Shown here: positions 11,416 to 22,445 of the stretch, in pieces | Layout of the letters: every line of letters begins with the position of its first letter | Numbering within the stretch: position 1 is the first letter of the stretch | Origin: Saccoglossus kowalevskii | Lineage: Eukaryota > Hemichordata > Enteropneusta > Harrimaniidae | Assembly: GCF_000003605.2 (NCBI RefSeq) | Contig: NW_003128864.1 | Span: 1,711-26,513 of the forward strand | Length of the DNA: 24,803 nt | Direction of reading: 5' to 3' | Notes under the pieces: model-generated | The model's database searches: none | What the model saw: only the letters and a program-made list of their open reading frames with translations | What the model was told of the DNA's origin: nothing | Position numbers and translations under genes: made by a program

Positions 11416-11522
11416 AGGTTGTCATGTGCCAGTGATAGATGGACTGAATCATCTCTACTTTGTTACCTGTATTATTTGAGTATAATTTTCAACTTGTATT
11501 TTTGTTAAATTGCTCGACAACG
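11416..11522 (+). promoter_or_regulatory. 5' UTR segment with two minimal upstream ORFs
   Basis: Assuming splicing at 11415, this leader contains two upstream ATGs. The first, 11424-11435, reads Met-Cys-Gln-stop. The second, 11439-11447, reads Met-Asp-stop. Both are in the same frame as the main ATG at 11523, and the TGA at 11445-11447 excludes an N-terminal extension from either. Such tiny upstream ORFs often lower or condition translation of the main frame; that effect here is inference. Confidence 0.55.
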
Positions 11523-12210
11523 ATGAAGTGGATTTCATGGTCAATAATTGCGCTGGGATTTCTGTGTGCAAACTGTATTGATAATAGCACGGCTGGTACC
11601 GTGGCAAACGCTAAGTCATCTGCGTTCGTCTCAGCAGCATCTTCTTCGTCATCCCTATCGTCGTCTACCAGCTCTACCTTGACGAACTATTTGTGGACAG
11701 CCACCCAGAGGGACGGATTGAACTCAAGCGGTACACAGGGAGACTTTGAAGCCGATAAGGTGGTGGAATTTCTACGTTATGTTGACAGGGTACAGGAGAA
11801 CATTGATAACTGCACACGGGGAACAGGAGTGCGTTTACCGGATGGGGAGTACAACACAGACAGGTTCCGATCGCAGGCGTTACAAGCTGTCGATCGGGCC
11901 AATTTTTTGACACGCATTTGGCGAAACAGTGCTTTAAAAGCAGTCCACGAATCGCAAGAATTCTTTTACGTCGCTGTCAGATCTCTACTTGAAAGTGATG
12001 ATATTCTCTTCGCGGCAGGTAATTGCTATGATTATAAGGAGTTTAAAGATTTTGAGCAGTTTTGTCCGTACGCATACCGCGATACAAGTGAACATATACA
12101 CGTCAAAGATCTGTCTATAGAGTATAAGTATCTTACCAATGACTCAGAGTGGTTTTTCATGGCAAAAGCTAAAGCCGAAGAATTGTTGCAACATTACAAC
12201 AAGACGGAAG
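11523..12210 (+). CDS. GPR158-like: GPR158/GPR179-like orphan class C GPCR, N-terminal coding exon (partial)
   Basis: Exon-bounded fragment of 229 codons plus one base, ending in GAAG before a GTAAGT donor (phase 1). The ATG at 11523 has A at -3, and an in-frame TGA lies upstream. Residues 1-18 form a signal peptide (MKWISWSIIALGFLCA, then NC), followed by a Ser-rich low-complexity linker (about 32-51). Residues 75-230 resemble the extracellular Cache-like domain of GPR158, GPR179 and Drosophila relatives: EFLRYVDRVQENIDNCT (82-98), DRFRSQALQAVDRANFLTRI (113-132), VRSLLESDDILFAAG (152-166), FEQFCPYAYRD (177-187), VKDLSIEYKYL (194-204), then SEWFFMAKAK (208-217). Cysteines 97, 168 and 181 may form disulfides. 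Sequons are N21, N67, N96, N206 and N226. The EGF-like part, seven helices and cytoplasmic tail must lie in later exons, which were not found. Family assignment is from remembered conservation, not a search. An alternative is another Cache-domain receptor. Confidence 0.75.
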
Positions 12211-12216
12211 GTAAGT
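12211..12216 (+). other. splice donor GTAAGT
   Basis: The coding exon ends GGAAG|GTAAGT, a near-ideal donor. If the intron is not removed, the frame runs only Gly-Lys-Ser-Leu before a TAG at 12222-12224. Confidence 0.85.
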
Positions 12217-13326
12217 CATTATAGGTGGGACGGCTAAATTTTCTTTTGATTTTACAGTCTAGTAAAACAGCCTACAGGAAGGAAGCATCAGCTTCCGATG
12301 ATTTTCTTGCAAACGAGTCTCTGTTTTATTGAATACACACAAATATAGATTCGTGGCTTGCATGCATAGTCGGTTATTCTGAAAACATAAAAAAATGACT
12401 GCTGATGGTTGATGTTGTTCGGCAATTTTTCAATGCGAGTAAATCAAGCCCAAGCGACCTTCTGTGATTTCTAAAGGAATTACAGTCAATTAATTACTAA
12501 CATTTATATAACATAACTACGCGATCCAGACGTGCATCGTATTTACATGCAAATGTATATAAGGTTAAGTAAGATAGCAATAACAATGAGAACATTGTGT
12601 GGATCACAACAGTAGTCAGTTATCGTAATACTAAAAATGATTGATGTGAATAATCACACCGAGCTTCTTTGTATACAATCATATTACGAACCCCCTTCAT
12701 AGTTTGTCTAATATAACTACAATGATGTTAAATTTAATGCCTCCTGCCTGCCGTTACTCGTTTGTCAGGATACAAGTCTAGTACATTGCTAACTGTCAGT
12801 GTAGTCCATGGCCTCTCGCGTTAAAAGCTTTGTTGTCTTCGGTAATGGAAAGAAAATCTAATCTCTCTGAAAGCCTTCATCGACAATGCGATGTCAGCGG
12901 AGAACACATGTGTTGTTAAACACACAAACGGGGGCTAATATAAATTTGCGTAATAGTCAATTCACAGACTGACTGGGAGTTCATTCTAGGTGGATATATC
13001 CATAACACTACGATACGCAATTATAATGCTTTGTCGAAAGCAGCGTCGAATACTATTTGTTTGACCTTATTTGAGGTAACTTGGGACAAACACAATTTAT
13101 TCACCAATTCCATGTTTACACTTGATGTCCATTTATGTTCTTCTGAGCGAAGTAAACTAAAAAAAAACAATCTTGGATCAATATCGTGCACTTTTAATAA
13201 ATGAAATCCCATTAAAGTCAAATGTTCTGTAAACGACCCAGGGGATAACATATGACCGCTACGACATGTTGTCGTCATGTGGGAATTTAAGGCTATAAAC
13301 GTGAAATCGATAAATAATCATGATTG

Positions 13327-13386
13327 TTTAGTTAGTTAGTTGATTGGTTGGCTGGTTGGTTGGCTAGCTGGGCGGCTGGTTGTTGA
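13327..13386. repeat. degenerate tetranucleotide repeat (GTTA/GTTG/GGCT)
   Basis: Successive four-base units move from GTTA through GTTG and GGTT to GGCT-containing copies across about 60 bases, with one strand notably free of C at the start. An ordinary, partly decayed microsatellite. Confidence 0.8.
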
Positions 13387-13811
13387 TTTGGTCACTGCCT
13401 ATAGCACTCATAGTGCTCTGCAATGTTATGTAAATTAGCCTAGTCTAGTTTATATAGGTTAGGAAACATAACTTGTTTAACTGTTGTAACGGCGTAAAAT
13501 AGATGGGTGATAAATTATGCTCTGATACATCTTAGTACTTAGGTATACATGATAATATCAATGATAGATGATAGAATAATTATTGAAAGCGATATATAAA
13601 CCTGCTGGTAGGGCTATGTTTTGATTAAAACATGCTCGTAATATGCTCTGTCAAACATTACAGACAGGTTTTAACTTACCAAGGAGGTCGTAAGCCAAAC
13701 ACGACGATACTAAAGGCTACGGATCGTGTTACATCTGTTCGGTATTAATAATGTATAGCGGTGTTAACGATACGTGTATTTATAATGAATTAGCTGATAT
13801 TAAATATATAT

Positions 13812-13829
13812 TGTCTTACCGGTAAGACA
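13812..13829. repeat. perfect 18-bp palindrome
   Basis: TGTCTTACCGGTAAGACA equals its own reverse complement over all 18 bases with no spacer; symmetry ends immediately outside. The GC-containing centre makes it less trivial than AT palindromes. No known site is assigned. Confidence 0.95.
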
Positions 13830-14429
13830 CCTGCATATGCACTTTATAATATGTGTAAATACATTACTTCCACCTAATGTGCGACAACACGTATTTGAAG
13901 AAATACGAGCTATACTATATAGTGTGCGTAGTACAGATAGATGTCGAATTAGCATAAGGGCATGGTACTCCCGCCTCCGCTTACAAGCTCTTGTAAATCG
14001 AGTTGTCCATTTTAATCAGGAACCGTATAGGCGAGTTAGTACGTGCAAAACAAATTAGGAAGCTCACTCCAACGAAGCCTTTGATATTTATATCTTGAAC
14101 CCATTATGCCCCTCGAATATTCGATTAGTCAATTAAATATAAGCAATTAGGTGAAATACTATTCTCCAAGTGTTTTGCTGGCCAATGTAGTCCGGCAACT
14201 TAGAAAGGACAAATACGTTTCACCTAAGGACTTGTTGCAAAAGTGCCTTTGTTGAATATATCTGTTTCTCCGTTTTCATATCGTCGCATTACAGTATGAA
14301 TATAAGCAGAGTGATTAGCATAATGCATAATCAGTAATTATAATGGAAACTCTTTACTGCTCTTAATATAGCAATTATGTAGTTCCGGTAACTTAGAGTG
14401 GCGTATATGTCTTAAACAAAGGTTACATT

Positions 14430-14500
14430 GTTGCCAATGTCAACGGATTGGAAAATCGATTCAATGAAACTGAAATGTTTTTAGGTGTCGTTATGGCAAC
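14430..14500. promoter_or_regulatory. pair of RFX X-box-like sites
   Basis: GTTGCCAATGTCAAC (14430-14444) has two half-sites with a slightly wide spacer. GTCGTTATGGCAAC (14487-14500) fits the X-box consensus GTHNYYATRRNAAC at every position. The two lie about 57 bases apart in intron-like DNA. This could be an intronic element, but a single perfect match in 25 kb is not unlikely by chance. Confidence 0.3.
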
Positions 14501-14920
14501 AATTCATGGAATATCTGATCTCAGCAGCGTCTTGGGTTTATCAAATCATATATTCATTTATTATATTAAGATAGTTCACGAAAGGCAATAATTACAATTC
14601 GGTTACTCGTTGAATCAATATCGACCACGACAGCTATTTATCTTAATTTTATTGACATAATCACTAGTCTCCCACAATCCAAGAATTATAAGCAAGGGTA
14701 GTCAGGGGATTGTGACAGTTTGATTATTCTGTCTGAGCCAAGATATGTTATGCTTATGTTCTATTGTCATTCTTTGAATATTGCTGCCCGTTCTGTGAAA
14801 AGATGATTTATGGTCGTTTTTCTCTATAAATGTTGTTGTTCAAAATGATGAAACTGTCACTCAGTGACGACGATCTAACGCGTGTCAAAATAAAAATGAC
14901 AAAGCAATATGCTCAAATGA

Positions 14921-15945
14921 CACACATATCCTAGATTCATACACATAGCCTGAATGGATACATATATCCTAGATTTATACACATAACTTAGATTTATACA
15001 CATGACTTAGATTTATACACATACCTTAGATTTATACACATAACCTAGATTTATACACATAACTTAGATTTATACACATAACCTAGATTTATATACATAA
15101 CTTAGATTTATACACATAACTTAGATTTATACACATACCTTAGATTTATACACATAACCTAGATTTATACACATAACTTAGATTTATACACATAACCTAG
15201 ATTTATATACATAACTTAGATTTATACACATAACTTAGATTTATACACATACCTTAGATTTATACACATAACCTAGATTTATACACATATCTTAGATTTA
15301 TACACATAACTTAGATTTATACACATAACTTAGATTTATACACATACCTTAGATTTATACACATAAGTTAGATTTATACACATAACTTAGATTTATACAC
15401 ATAACTTAGACTTATACACATACCTTAGATTTATACACATAGTTAAACTCGCACACATATCCTAGATTCATAAAAATAGCCTAGCATCATACTCATAACC
15501 TATATTCATATAAGTATCCCAGATTCACACATAATCTAGATTCATACACATATTCTAGCATCATAGACATAACCTAGATTCACACACATACCCTATATTC
15601 ACATATAGACTAGATTCACTCACATACCCTAGATTCACATATAACCTAGATTCACACACATACCCTAGATTCACACACATACCCTATATTCACATATAGC
15701 CTAGGTTCACACATACTCCAGATTCATACACATATCCAATTTTTCTAGATTCATACACATATTCTAGCATCATAAACATAACCTAGATTCACTCACATAA
15801 CCCTATAGATTCACATATAACCTAGATTCACACACATACGCCAGATTCATACACATATCCATTTTTTCTAGATTCATACACATTTTCTAGATTCCCAACA
15901 TATATTTTACATTCATATACATATCCTAGATTCATAGATTTTGTT
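14921..15945. repeat. 19-bp minisatellite array with a 114-bp higher-order unit
   Basis: About fifty copies of a 19-bp unit, consensus CTTAGATTTATACACATAA. In the left part (about 14967-15440) units are near-identical and variants recur in a fixed order. The linkers read AACT, AACT, ACCT, AACC, AACT, AACC, and the last is followed by an ATATAC variant at 15091 and again at 15205, giving a six-unit, 114-bp higher-order repeat. In the right part (about 15440-15945) units are diverged (TAGATTCACACACATACC type) with indels and longer periodicities, for example 123 bases between 15718 and 15841 and 209 bases between 15536 and 15745. No coding potential. Confidence 0.95.
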
Positions 15946-16320
15946 TATTAATATTAAAGTGTCTTCACATAATACATGTATATATAATCCGAGAGCAGAA
16001 CATTAATATACACTGACCTCAAGACACATACACAAGATGCGACGTGACATTGTTCTGAAAGGGCGAGTTCAACCTTCTCCTCGTCGGGTCCTAATTGTGA
16101 CATCCGCGATACATCGTCAGACTATATTATTAGACGAATGACGTCACGGGTTGGTATTATCCACAAACCAAAGGTACGAGCTAGTTACAAAAATGTCACG
16201 TTTCACATACTCCGAGGTATCAACTAGCTCTACGAATAACTGGTAATAACCGTGTTTTCACATGACCAAATCAAAAGAACAGAAAAATTGTGATTTTATG
16301 AAACCATGCTCACGAATTAT

Positions 16321-16338
16321 ATGCTAATTTATGCTAAT
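16321..16338. promoter_or_regulatory. two octamer-like motifs one helical turn apart
   Basis: ATGCTAAT occurs at 16321-16328 and 16331-16338, ten bases apart, followed by TAATTA. These resemble POU-domain octamer and homeodomain sites. The region is AT-rich, so this is only a weak pointer to an enhancer. Confidence 0.2.
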
Positions 16339-17894
16339 TAAGCTTGAATCAAAGCGCGTCGGCAGATGCGCATTTGCAGTTAGGGCTACCGATAGTTTTC
16401 AAAATCGGCAGTAATATTATTATTCGTCGCGATATTTGTTCAAAATAAATTTTCAGTCGTCAAATGTTGATATATGCCATTGTCATTACACCATGCGATA
16501 ATTGTTTTTATCTAGTCTGATATTTTCATGTCGCAGATATTTTACACTAAACGACACTACTGTGATTGGGATTGATATGTACCATGACATGTGATATAAA
16601 GTGAAATAGCATTACATTATATCCTCGACATATACCAGTTAGTTTAAGAGATGAACAACATGTGTTTGGGTATTACGATATGTTTACCTGGAGCTGCGTC
16701 CCAGTGGAGGTGAAGCGTACGTATTTGTCCAGTAGAATTACATGAACACAAAGACGCACGGAGAAATAACGATGATACCTTGGACATGGACGAGCAAGAA
16801 TTGTTGTTAAACATGAGTTCCACCGGAATTACCGCATCATTGGTGACAGTAGCACCGCACTTAAAACATAATTTACACTGCCTGTGTGACCGTGGGAGTT
16901 ACAGCAGTGATATGTCAAATTTCATAGTTGAATTCATACTACAAAAGTTGCAAATGTCAAGCGAGAAGCGAAACAAAATGGCCTACAGATGAACTCGAGC
17001 ATACGTGTCTGTATATCTTTTATATTATTTTACATCGGCGCTTATAGCATTTCAACGAAAATCACGAAATATATTTGAAAGCATTCATACATATTCATAC
17101 ACTCATGCACGAGTGTTGTCATTTCTTTGTATGACTGTGCAATAATATGTAAGTGAAACTGAGCGAACTGATGCTGGTGCCTTACATCAGTTAGTTTTGA
17201 GGTATCTATTATTAACAACACGAATGGCACAATGATGTATATCTTTTATCTACAATAATCGAATATGCAAATTCTTAATATTATGGCGAATAGTTTGTGG
17301 CGACTGATATTTTGGGGTTTCTCTTCGTGAATATTATATCTTGGTGTTTTTCTATAAACCAACGCGTTAACTGTTTTCAATTAGAAGTTCAATCATGTTT
17401 ATGGGTTGTTTCCAATCTACTGACGGTTAATACAAACAAATGGTTGAGACAACTGTTATCAGCTATAACTGCTAATTGATGTATACGTTGTACTTTGATT
17501 GATGGTAGTGAAAACGTCGCATTCTGCAATCGATCAATGAAAAAAATAGATCTACAGAGAAAGTATAACGCTGTTCCAGTAAAGAATTGGCTAAACATGG
17601 ACGTTCTCAATTTGGCGCGCTCTCATCATTTTACAATTTATTGATGATCTATGTGCAGTAATGACGAGCAAATAATTACACAGGCTCATTACAAAGATGA
17701 CTGTGAATGTGAGTAATGTAACATTGATTTGTGCCATCAATTATCTAAATTAACGCGTTACTTCGGCCTGGAGGCAAATGACTGTCAGCATTATGGGAGA
17801 CAGATTCTCATGATTGTGTGTGTCTTTGATGTGAATGTTATGCCGATGCAAAAGAAATGCCGTATTATAAACGATTTCACTGTCAAACTCAATA

Positions 17895-17908
17895 TTTGCC
17901 ATGGCAAC
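17895..17908. promoter_or_regulatory. possible RFX X-box-like site
   Basis: TTTGCCATGGCAAC contains the 12-bp palindrome TTGCCATGGCAA and matches the X-box except for T at the first position. No adjacent gene start is visible. Confidence 0.25.
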
Positions 17909-19108
17909 TATTCGAGCAGTATGTACTCTGCAACGAACATAGCTTGAAGAATAAAAATAATCGTTGATTTGATACTGCTTTAGCAAATGTTTATACAAAA
18001 TAAATGCATTAAATATGCAAATTTACGATGACTACCTCGGTGTATATAAAACGTGACATTGTAGTAACTAGTTCCTACCTTCCTTAGTGTGCAGGGCACG
18101 GAATGTAAATTCCAAGGAATCAATGAAATAGTGTTCATCCATCGGTGCAAGCTGTGAATTTTTACAATTAAAATGATTGCCTCCTACACGCATGAGCAAA
18201 CACGGCCCAATTGAACCGTGTTTAGGTGAAACTACACGGGCGAGTTGCTTGTTCTCACTGATGGAATAGTAGACATTAATGAACGAGGCTGCAACTAATT
18301 GCGTATATTTCAAAAAAAGAAGTGCCGTTATTGTAGACAAATATCTTGCGAAATAAAAGTACTTCAATTCTACCCTTCAGCTGTTTTTTTTTTTAAAAAA
18401 AACTAGAGATGCTGTTAAATCTGTTTTCCATATTGTACAATTGTCCACTGTAGTTGCACCGTATTCATGCATTGCACGAAATAATATACAGTGATTGTAA
18501 TCAAAGCAGACCCAAAGCGATGTACGTGTACTTGCATGCATTAAATACCATCTGGACGGGTTTATGATCCCCTTCGTTTGATCGAGCGTGTGTTTTGTCA
18601 TATATAAATATGCATGTCTTTGGCCTGTCACGTTTCTATTGAAAAGTAGTACAGATAAAGAAAATGGGCAAACTGTAATATGATACAATCAGACGTATTT
18701 CACGCATTATGCATTTAAGTGGTATATATTGTTACGTGTGTCATCCATCCCACCTAATATTACGCGACGCTAAAGCGTTTTACGATCGAATAAATTCGGG
18801 GTTGTTAGTGGGGTTATCTTCTTCGAAGTATAGGGTAGTTAGGTCAGGGTCAGAGGACTTGGCTCATGATTTGTCATGCATGCTGTCGAATGCAGAGGGT
18901 AAAAACGAATTAATATTATTTAGGATATGTGAACGAGGTCATAAACACTTCAACGAAGTCATTTAAAACTAATAAGCGCCATAAACAAAATAAGCCTTTA
19001 AAGCAGATTATATCATTTTTTCCAGTCGCCACAACTAGCGGCATTACACATGTACGTATTATGTACAGATAATAGATAATAGTAGCTGGAATTTTGCCCA
19101 TCCCCCCA

Positions 19109-19138
19109 TACACACACAGACTCACATACGCACACACG
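19109..19138. repeat. CA-rich microsatellite
   Basis: Imperfect CA repeat interrupted by AGACT and TACG. It lies inside the 135-codon minus-strand frame and contributes part of its translation, which argues against that frame being a gene. Confidence 0.85.
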
Positions 19139-19710
19139 CTTACCTTTTCTCCCAATTTAACATTTGTGTTTGTTATTAATGAATCTGATACAAATGCCAC
19201 TGTGTGATATTGACTAAATAGTGCACCATATTTGACGGTTAGCATTACTAACATGGTCACGTACGTGTTCGAAAATAAAGTTATAATCCAAATCACAAAC
19301 AAACCACTGGCCAGAAAAATCAAATCTGCAATTCCAATTCATCATTCATAACGCTGCTTCTGCTGTTCTTAATTGAGGTGAGAAAGGTGGAATCAGGTAG
19401 AAAACTTGATTGTAAACTTCCAAAGATAGCATAAATCGGATTAGTACAGTTTTAAACTAAACCAGCCTTTTTTTCGCGTTTCCCTTTTCACTATTAATCG
19501 CTTTAGAATGAATTATTCTGGCATATACTTTTTCTGCCTTTTTTCACGTTTGATGGAATTTACACATGAATTAATACAAAACAATAATCCAAATCCTGTC
19601 ATTGATACTATATAAGAACCTTATACTTGTTATGGCTTTGCATACAGAAGTAGTCAGATCGTACATTTTCTTTTATTTCATTTGCCTGCGTATCACGATG
19701 ACGAATTATA

Positions 19711-19721
19711 CCCCCCCCCCC
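19711..19721. repeat. C11 homopolymer
   Basis: Eleven consecutive C residues in AT-rich DNA. Sequence length here may be uncertain, since such runs are error-prone in assemblies. Confidence 0.95.
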
Positions 19722-20725
19722 ACCATGCTCAGATTTCTCCCTTCATTACCTTTAACGTGATAAAAAAATTCTACAGTTATTTGTACATTATGGTGGAATC
19801 CATAAACTAATCGTGCTGTTTGTTTGCCGTGGAGTATTTTGTGCTGCAGCGACTTTAAAGATGGAATGGAAATGTATGCGTGTCTGCGAATAGGTGTGCT
19901 TGTATACATGTCGTGGCTTTTTATCAAAACAGCCTTTTCTTTCATAAATACACAACGAATCGCACATTGCGGCATTAAGATCACATTTTATTGAATATAT
20001 ATTTTAAAATATGCATTATTTTATTGTTAGTGCTATGAAATTGACATGGCAGTCTGATATTATTGAAATGTGATATCACGACGTGTAGCTATATAAGCTG
20101 TGGCTGTGTGAACAACATTACAAAAAACGGCACTATACCACGAGTCTCTGCTTTCAATGCGATGTATTCTGTTCAGCGTGTTTGCAAAAATGTCCAATAT
20201 ATGACATGAACAATACTTGGTACGTGATGACAAGCATTGCATGGTCACTGCACCGCTATGAAAACTAACATTTTGAAATAAGTCAACACGAATTTAGATG
20301 TGTTGCTGTAGGACATGCTATTTACATTGAATATTACTCGACAATTCATTTCCTGGACTTCCAAATTAATATCGTGGCCAATATTAATTGGTTTTGTGAT
20401 TAAAAAATGAATGAGAAAGTAATTACAGACTGCGCCTGAATATTGGTAAATGGGAGGGATGTTTTAATGTTTGACCTCCGTTATATATATATTCAGATTT
20501 TACTACAGTTACTGAACATTACTCTATCGAAGTCCATGTAATTTCCCGAAACACCTACAACTCTATGTCTATGAATAATAATGGCAGTTTTTACGATATG
20601 AAATTTCCTATATACGTTCATGATTTTGTTTTATAGCACCCGTAAAGCACGGTGTGAACAAGAATTACGTTGGTAATATACAAACACAAATATAACTTAT
20701 TTATATAAAGCGGTTTATTCAAGTT

Positions 20726-20748
20726 ACTTGTCACATTGAGTGACATGT
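20726..20748. repeat. small stem-loop
   Basis: ACTTGTCAC (20726-20734) pairs with GTGACATGT (20740-20748), eight of nine bases matching, around the five-base loop ATTGA. It is not followed by anything identifying an RNA gene. Confidence 0.6.
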
Positions 20749-22139
20749 ACAGCTTGTCTTGACATTGTGAATGTTTATATTTAACTCACCTATTGATGCC
20801 AGGCACACAAAAACATTAACAAAACAAATAGTTCTATTGAATAAAAGCACGTACTACTGACGGGAACAACGACTGTAATATGACACCCTTGACGGCCGTG
20901 CATTATCCTTAGTAATACATGGTGACCATGTGAATTTACTTGCATGTATTGTGTTTGCTTTAATATAAAACCTATTTTCAGACATTTTTGCATTGGAAAT
21001 ATTTGAAACAAAATCGAATTCCTGATTGAAACTCCTTTTCTTTGTCAATGAAATGATAAATGTAGTACCTAATGGGGTATTTTATTTGAAATGTAAACAG
21101 TTGGTAAAGCACATGTTTAATTAATTATCAATTGGCATTGTGTTGTGTAATCCCGGAATGGATGAAATTAAATTATCATGGTCAGATTTATCAGCTAAAC
21201 TCGTACCAATATACTACAACATGTTAAGTCTGATGACTGGTTCGACGATAAAGACGGGAGTTTGATTATGTTTGATTTATATAAAATGTATTAACAGTAA
21301 TATATATGTAAATATGTAGATATATAATGACACTGGTTTTATGATTTATCGTAAATCAAACAAAATCTAATAAAAGAAATCATGGCAATACGACCATAGT
21401 TGACATGCATATTTCTACAAATCAATTAAACCGACCGGTATTGAGGTCTAGTCGTTACTGGGCAATTCTATTTTTACATTGAATTGAATTGAAAAGATTT
21501 TAAAACATTACAAACATTTAGTTTTCAGGGAGAATATGTCCACTGGCAATTAATGAAAGACAAAAGTGTTTATTGCTTTCCAGGTTGTTATCCTAACTAT
21601 AAAATGTGGCTTTGTTTTCTTGATAGGTATTTGTCCTTTTTTTTTCTTTGAACATTAATTCAAAAGTGCATTACCCTATCCCTACTGACGTCAAACTATG
21701 TGTAAGTAATTTAAATTGTAATTATGCGTGTGTTGCCTGTACACACCGTATAATGAGTCTATTCTTGTATCAATGATATCAGAAACACATACAATGAAAG
21801 TAAATAATTAAAGTGGAGCTACTTTACTTCAGTCTTTGGATACACACAAAACTACAAAAACGTGACATCTTACACTGTGGATAAATTGATTTTTAATACA
21901 TATGCATTTAATACACGCAAAAACAACAGCTCAAATTTGACGATTACATTTTCAATAAATATAAATAAATAGAAACACGCTGTATATTAGTATGAATCAT
22001 AATAAAAAAATAGAACTTTTAAGGACTAAACATTTTAGAATATTACAGTAGTATGTTATTTAAAAATGCGTTCTCCAAACTCGACAATACACAGTTCTAG
22101 CATTATCACTTCATCGTCGCAATCACTTGACAAAATTAT

Positions 22140-22440
22140 GCATGTCCGTAACAATGAGAACTTTATTTTAACAAAATATGTAAAATCGTTGCGTTGTTGT
22201 TTATAACAGTTATATAGTGACTTTTTTAACAAAATATGTATAATTGGTATCTTATTCTATATGTCTGTAAGAATAGGAACTTTCTTAGAAAATATGTAAA
22301 ATCGTTTCGTGATTTTATATGTGTGTGTAACAATAGTGAATTTTTTAACACAATATTTATAATTGTTGCCTTATTCCATATGTCTTTAACAATAGGAACT
22401 ATCTTACGAAAATACGTATAATCTTTGCGTCCTTGATATA
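22140..22440. repeat. diverged tandem repeat, period about 59 bp, five copies
   Basis: The core AAAATATGTA recurs at 22173, 22231, 22289, 22350 (as ACAATATTTA) and 22409, spaced 58, 58, 61 and 59 bases. Each unit has the order (T)GTAACAATAGGAACT, TTTTAAC, AAAATATGTAAAATCGTTGC, then CTTATTCCATATGT. Alternate copies share features (copies 1, 3 and 5 against 2 and 4), hinting at a dimeric history. Frames open on both strands (22236-22421 + and 22226-22453 -) follow from the repeat and are not believed to be genes. Confidence 0.85.
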
Positions 22441-22445
22441 TGTGT

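Larger units (their letters stand above)
12217..14914 (+). other. start of a long intron, no exon seen
   Basis: AT-rich non-coding DNA after the receptor donor. I looked for the expected next receptor exon (rest of the Cache domain, with the P-Y-F-D-C-G type motif and then EGF-like cysteines) and did not find it. Small items are a GTTG/GGCT simple repeat at 13327-13386, an 18-bp perfect palindrome at 13812-13829, and two X-box-like sites at 14430-14444 and 14487-14500. Short frames such as 13021-13278 (-) and 13837-14058 (+) have no recognisable domain. Confidence 0.65.
15946..22134. other. intron-like non-coding stretch, no gene seen
   Basis: About 6 kb of AT-rich DNA. Open frames include a hydrophobic 135-codon minus-strand frame (18916-19323) and a 103-codon one (18377-18688), with no recognisable motif. 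Small items are two ATGCTAAT octamers at 16321 and 16331, an X-box-like TTTGCCATGGCAAC at 17895-17908, a T11A8 run at 18384-18402, a CA-rich tract at 19109-19138, an 11-base C run at 19711-19721, and a hairpin at 20726-20748. No receptor exon was found. Confidence 0.65.

Noticed and set aside
11460-11522. Extending the receptor frame upstream to 11460
   Set aside because: That start would be TTG, not ATG. The ATG at 11523 has an A at -3 and opens directly onto a good signal peptide.
18377-18688. 103-codon minus-strand open frame
   Set aside because: No recognised domain, ends in a homopolymer (K-K-K from the T run), and has no supporting splice or start context.
18916-19323. Hydrophobic 135-codon minus-strand open frame
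   Set aside because: It is only slightly longer than expected by chance in AT-rich DNA, spans a CA repeat, and its hydrophobicity follows from T-rich codons. No family motif was recognised.
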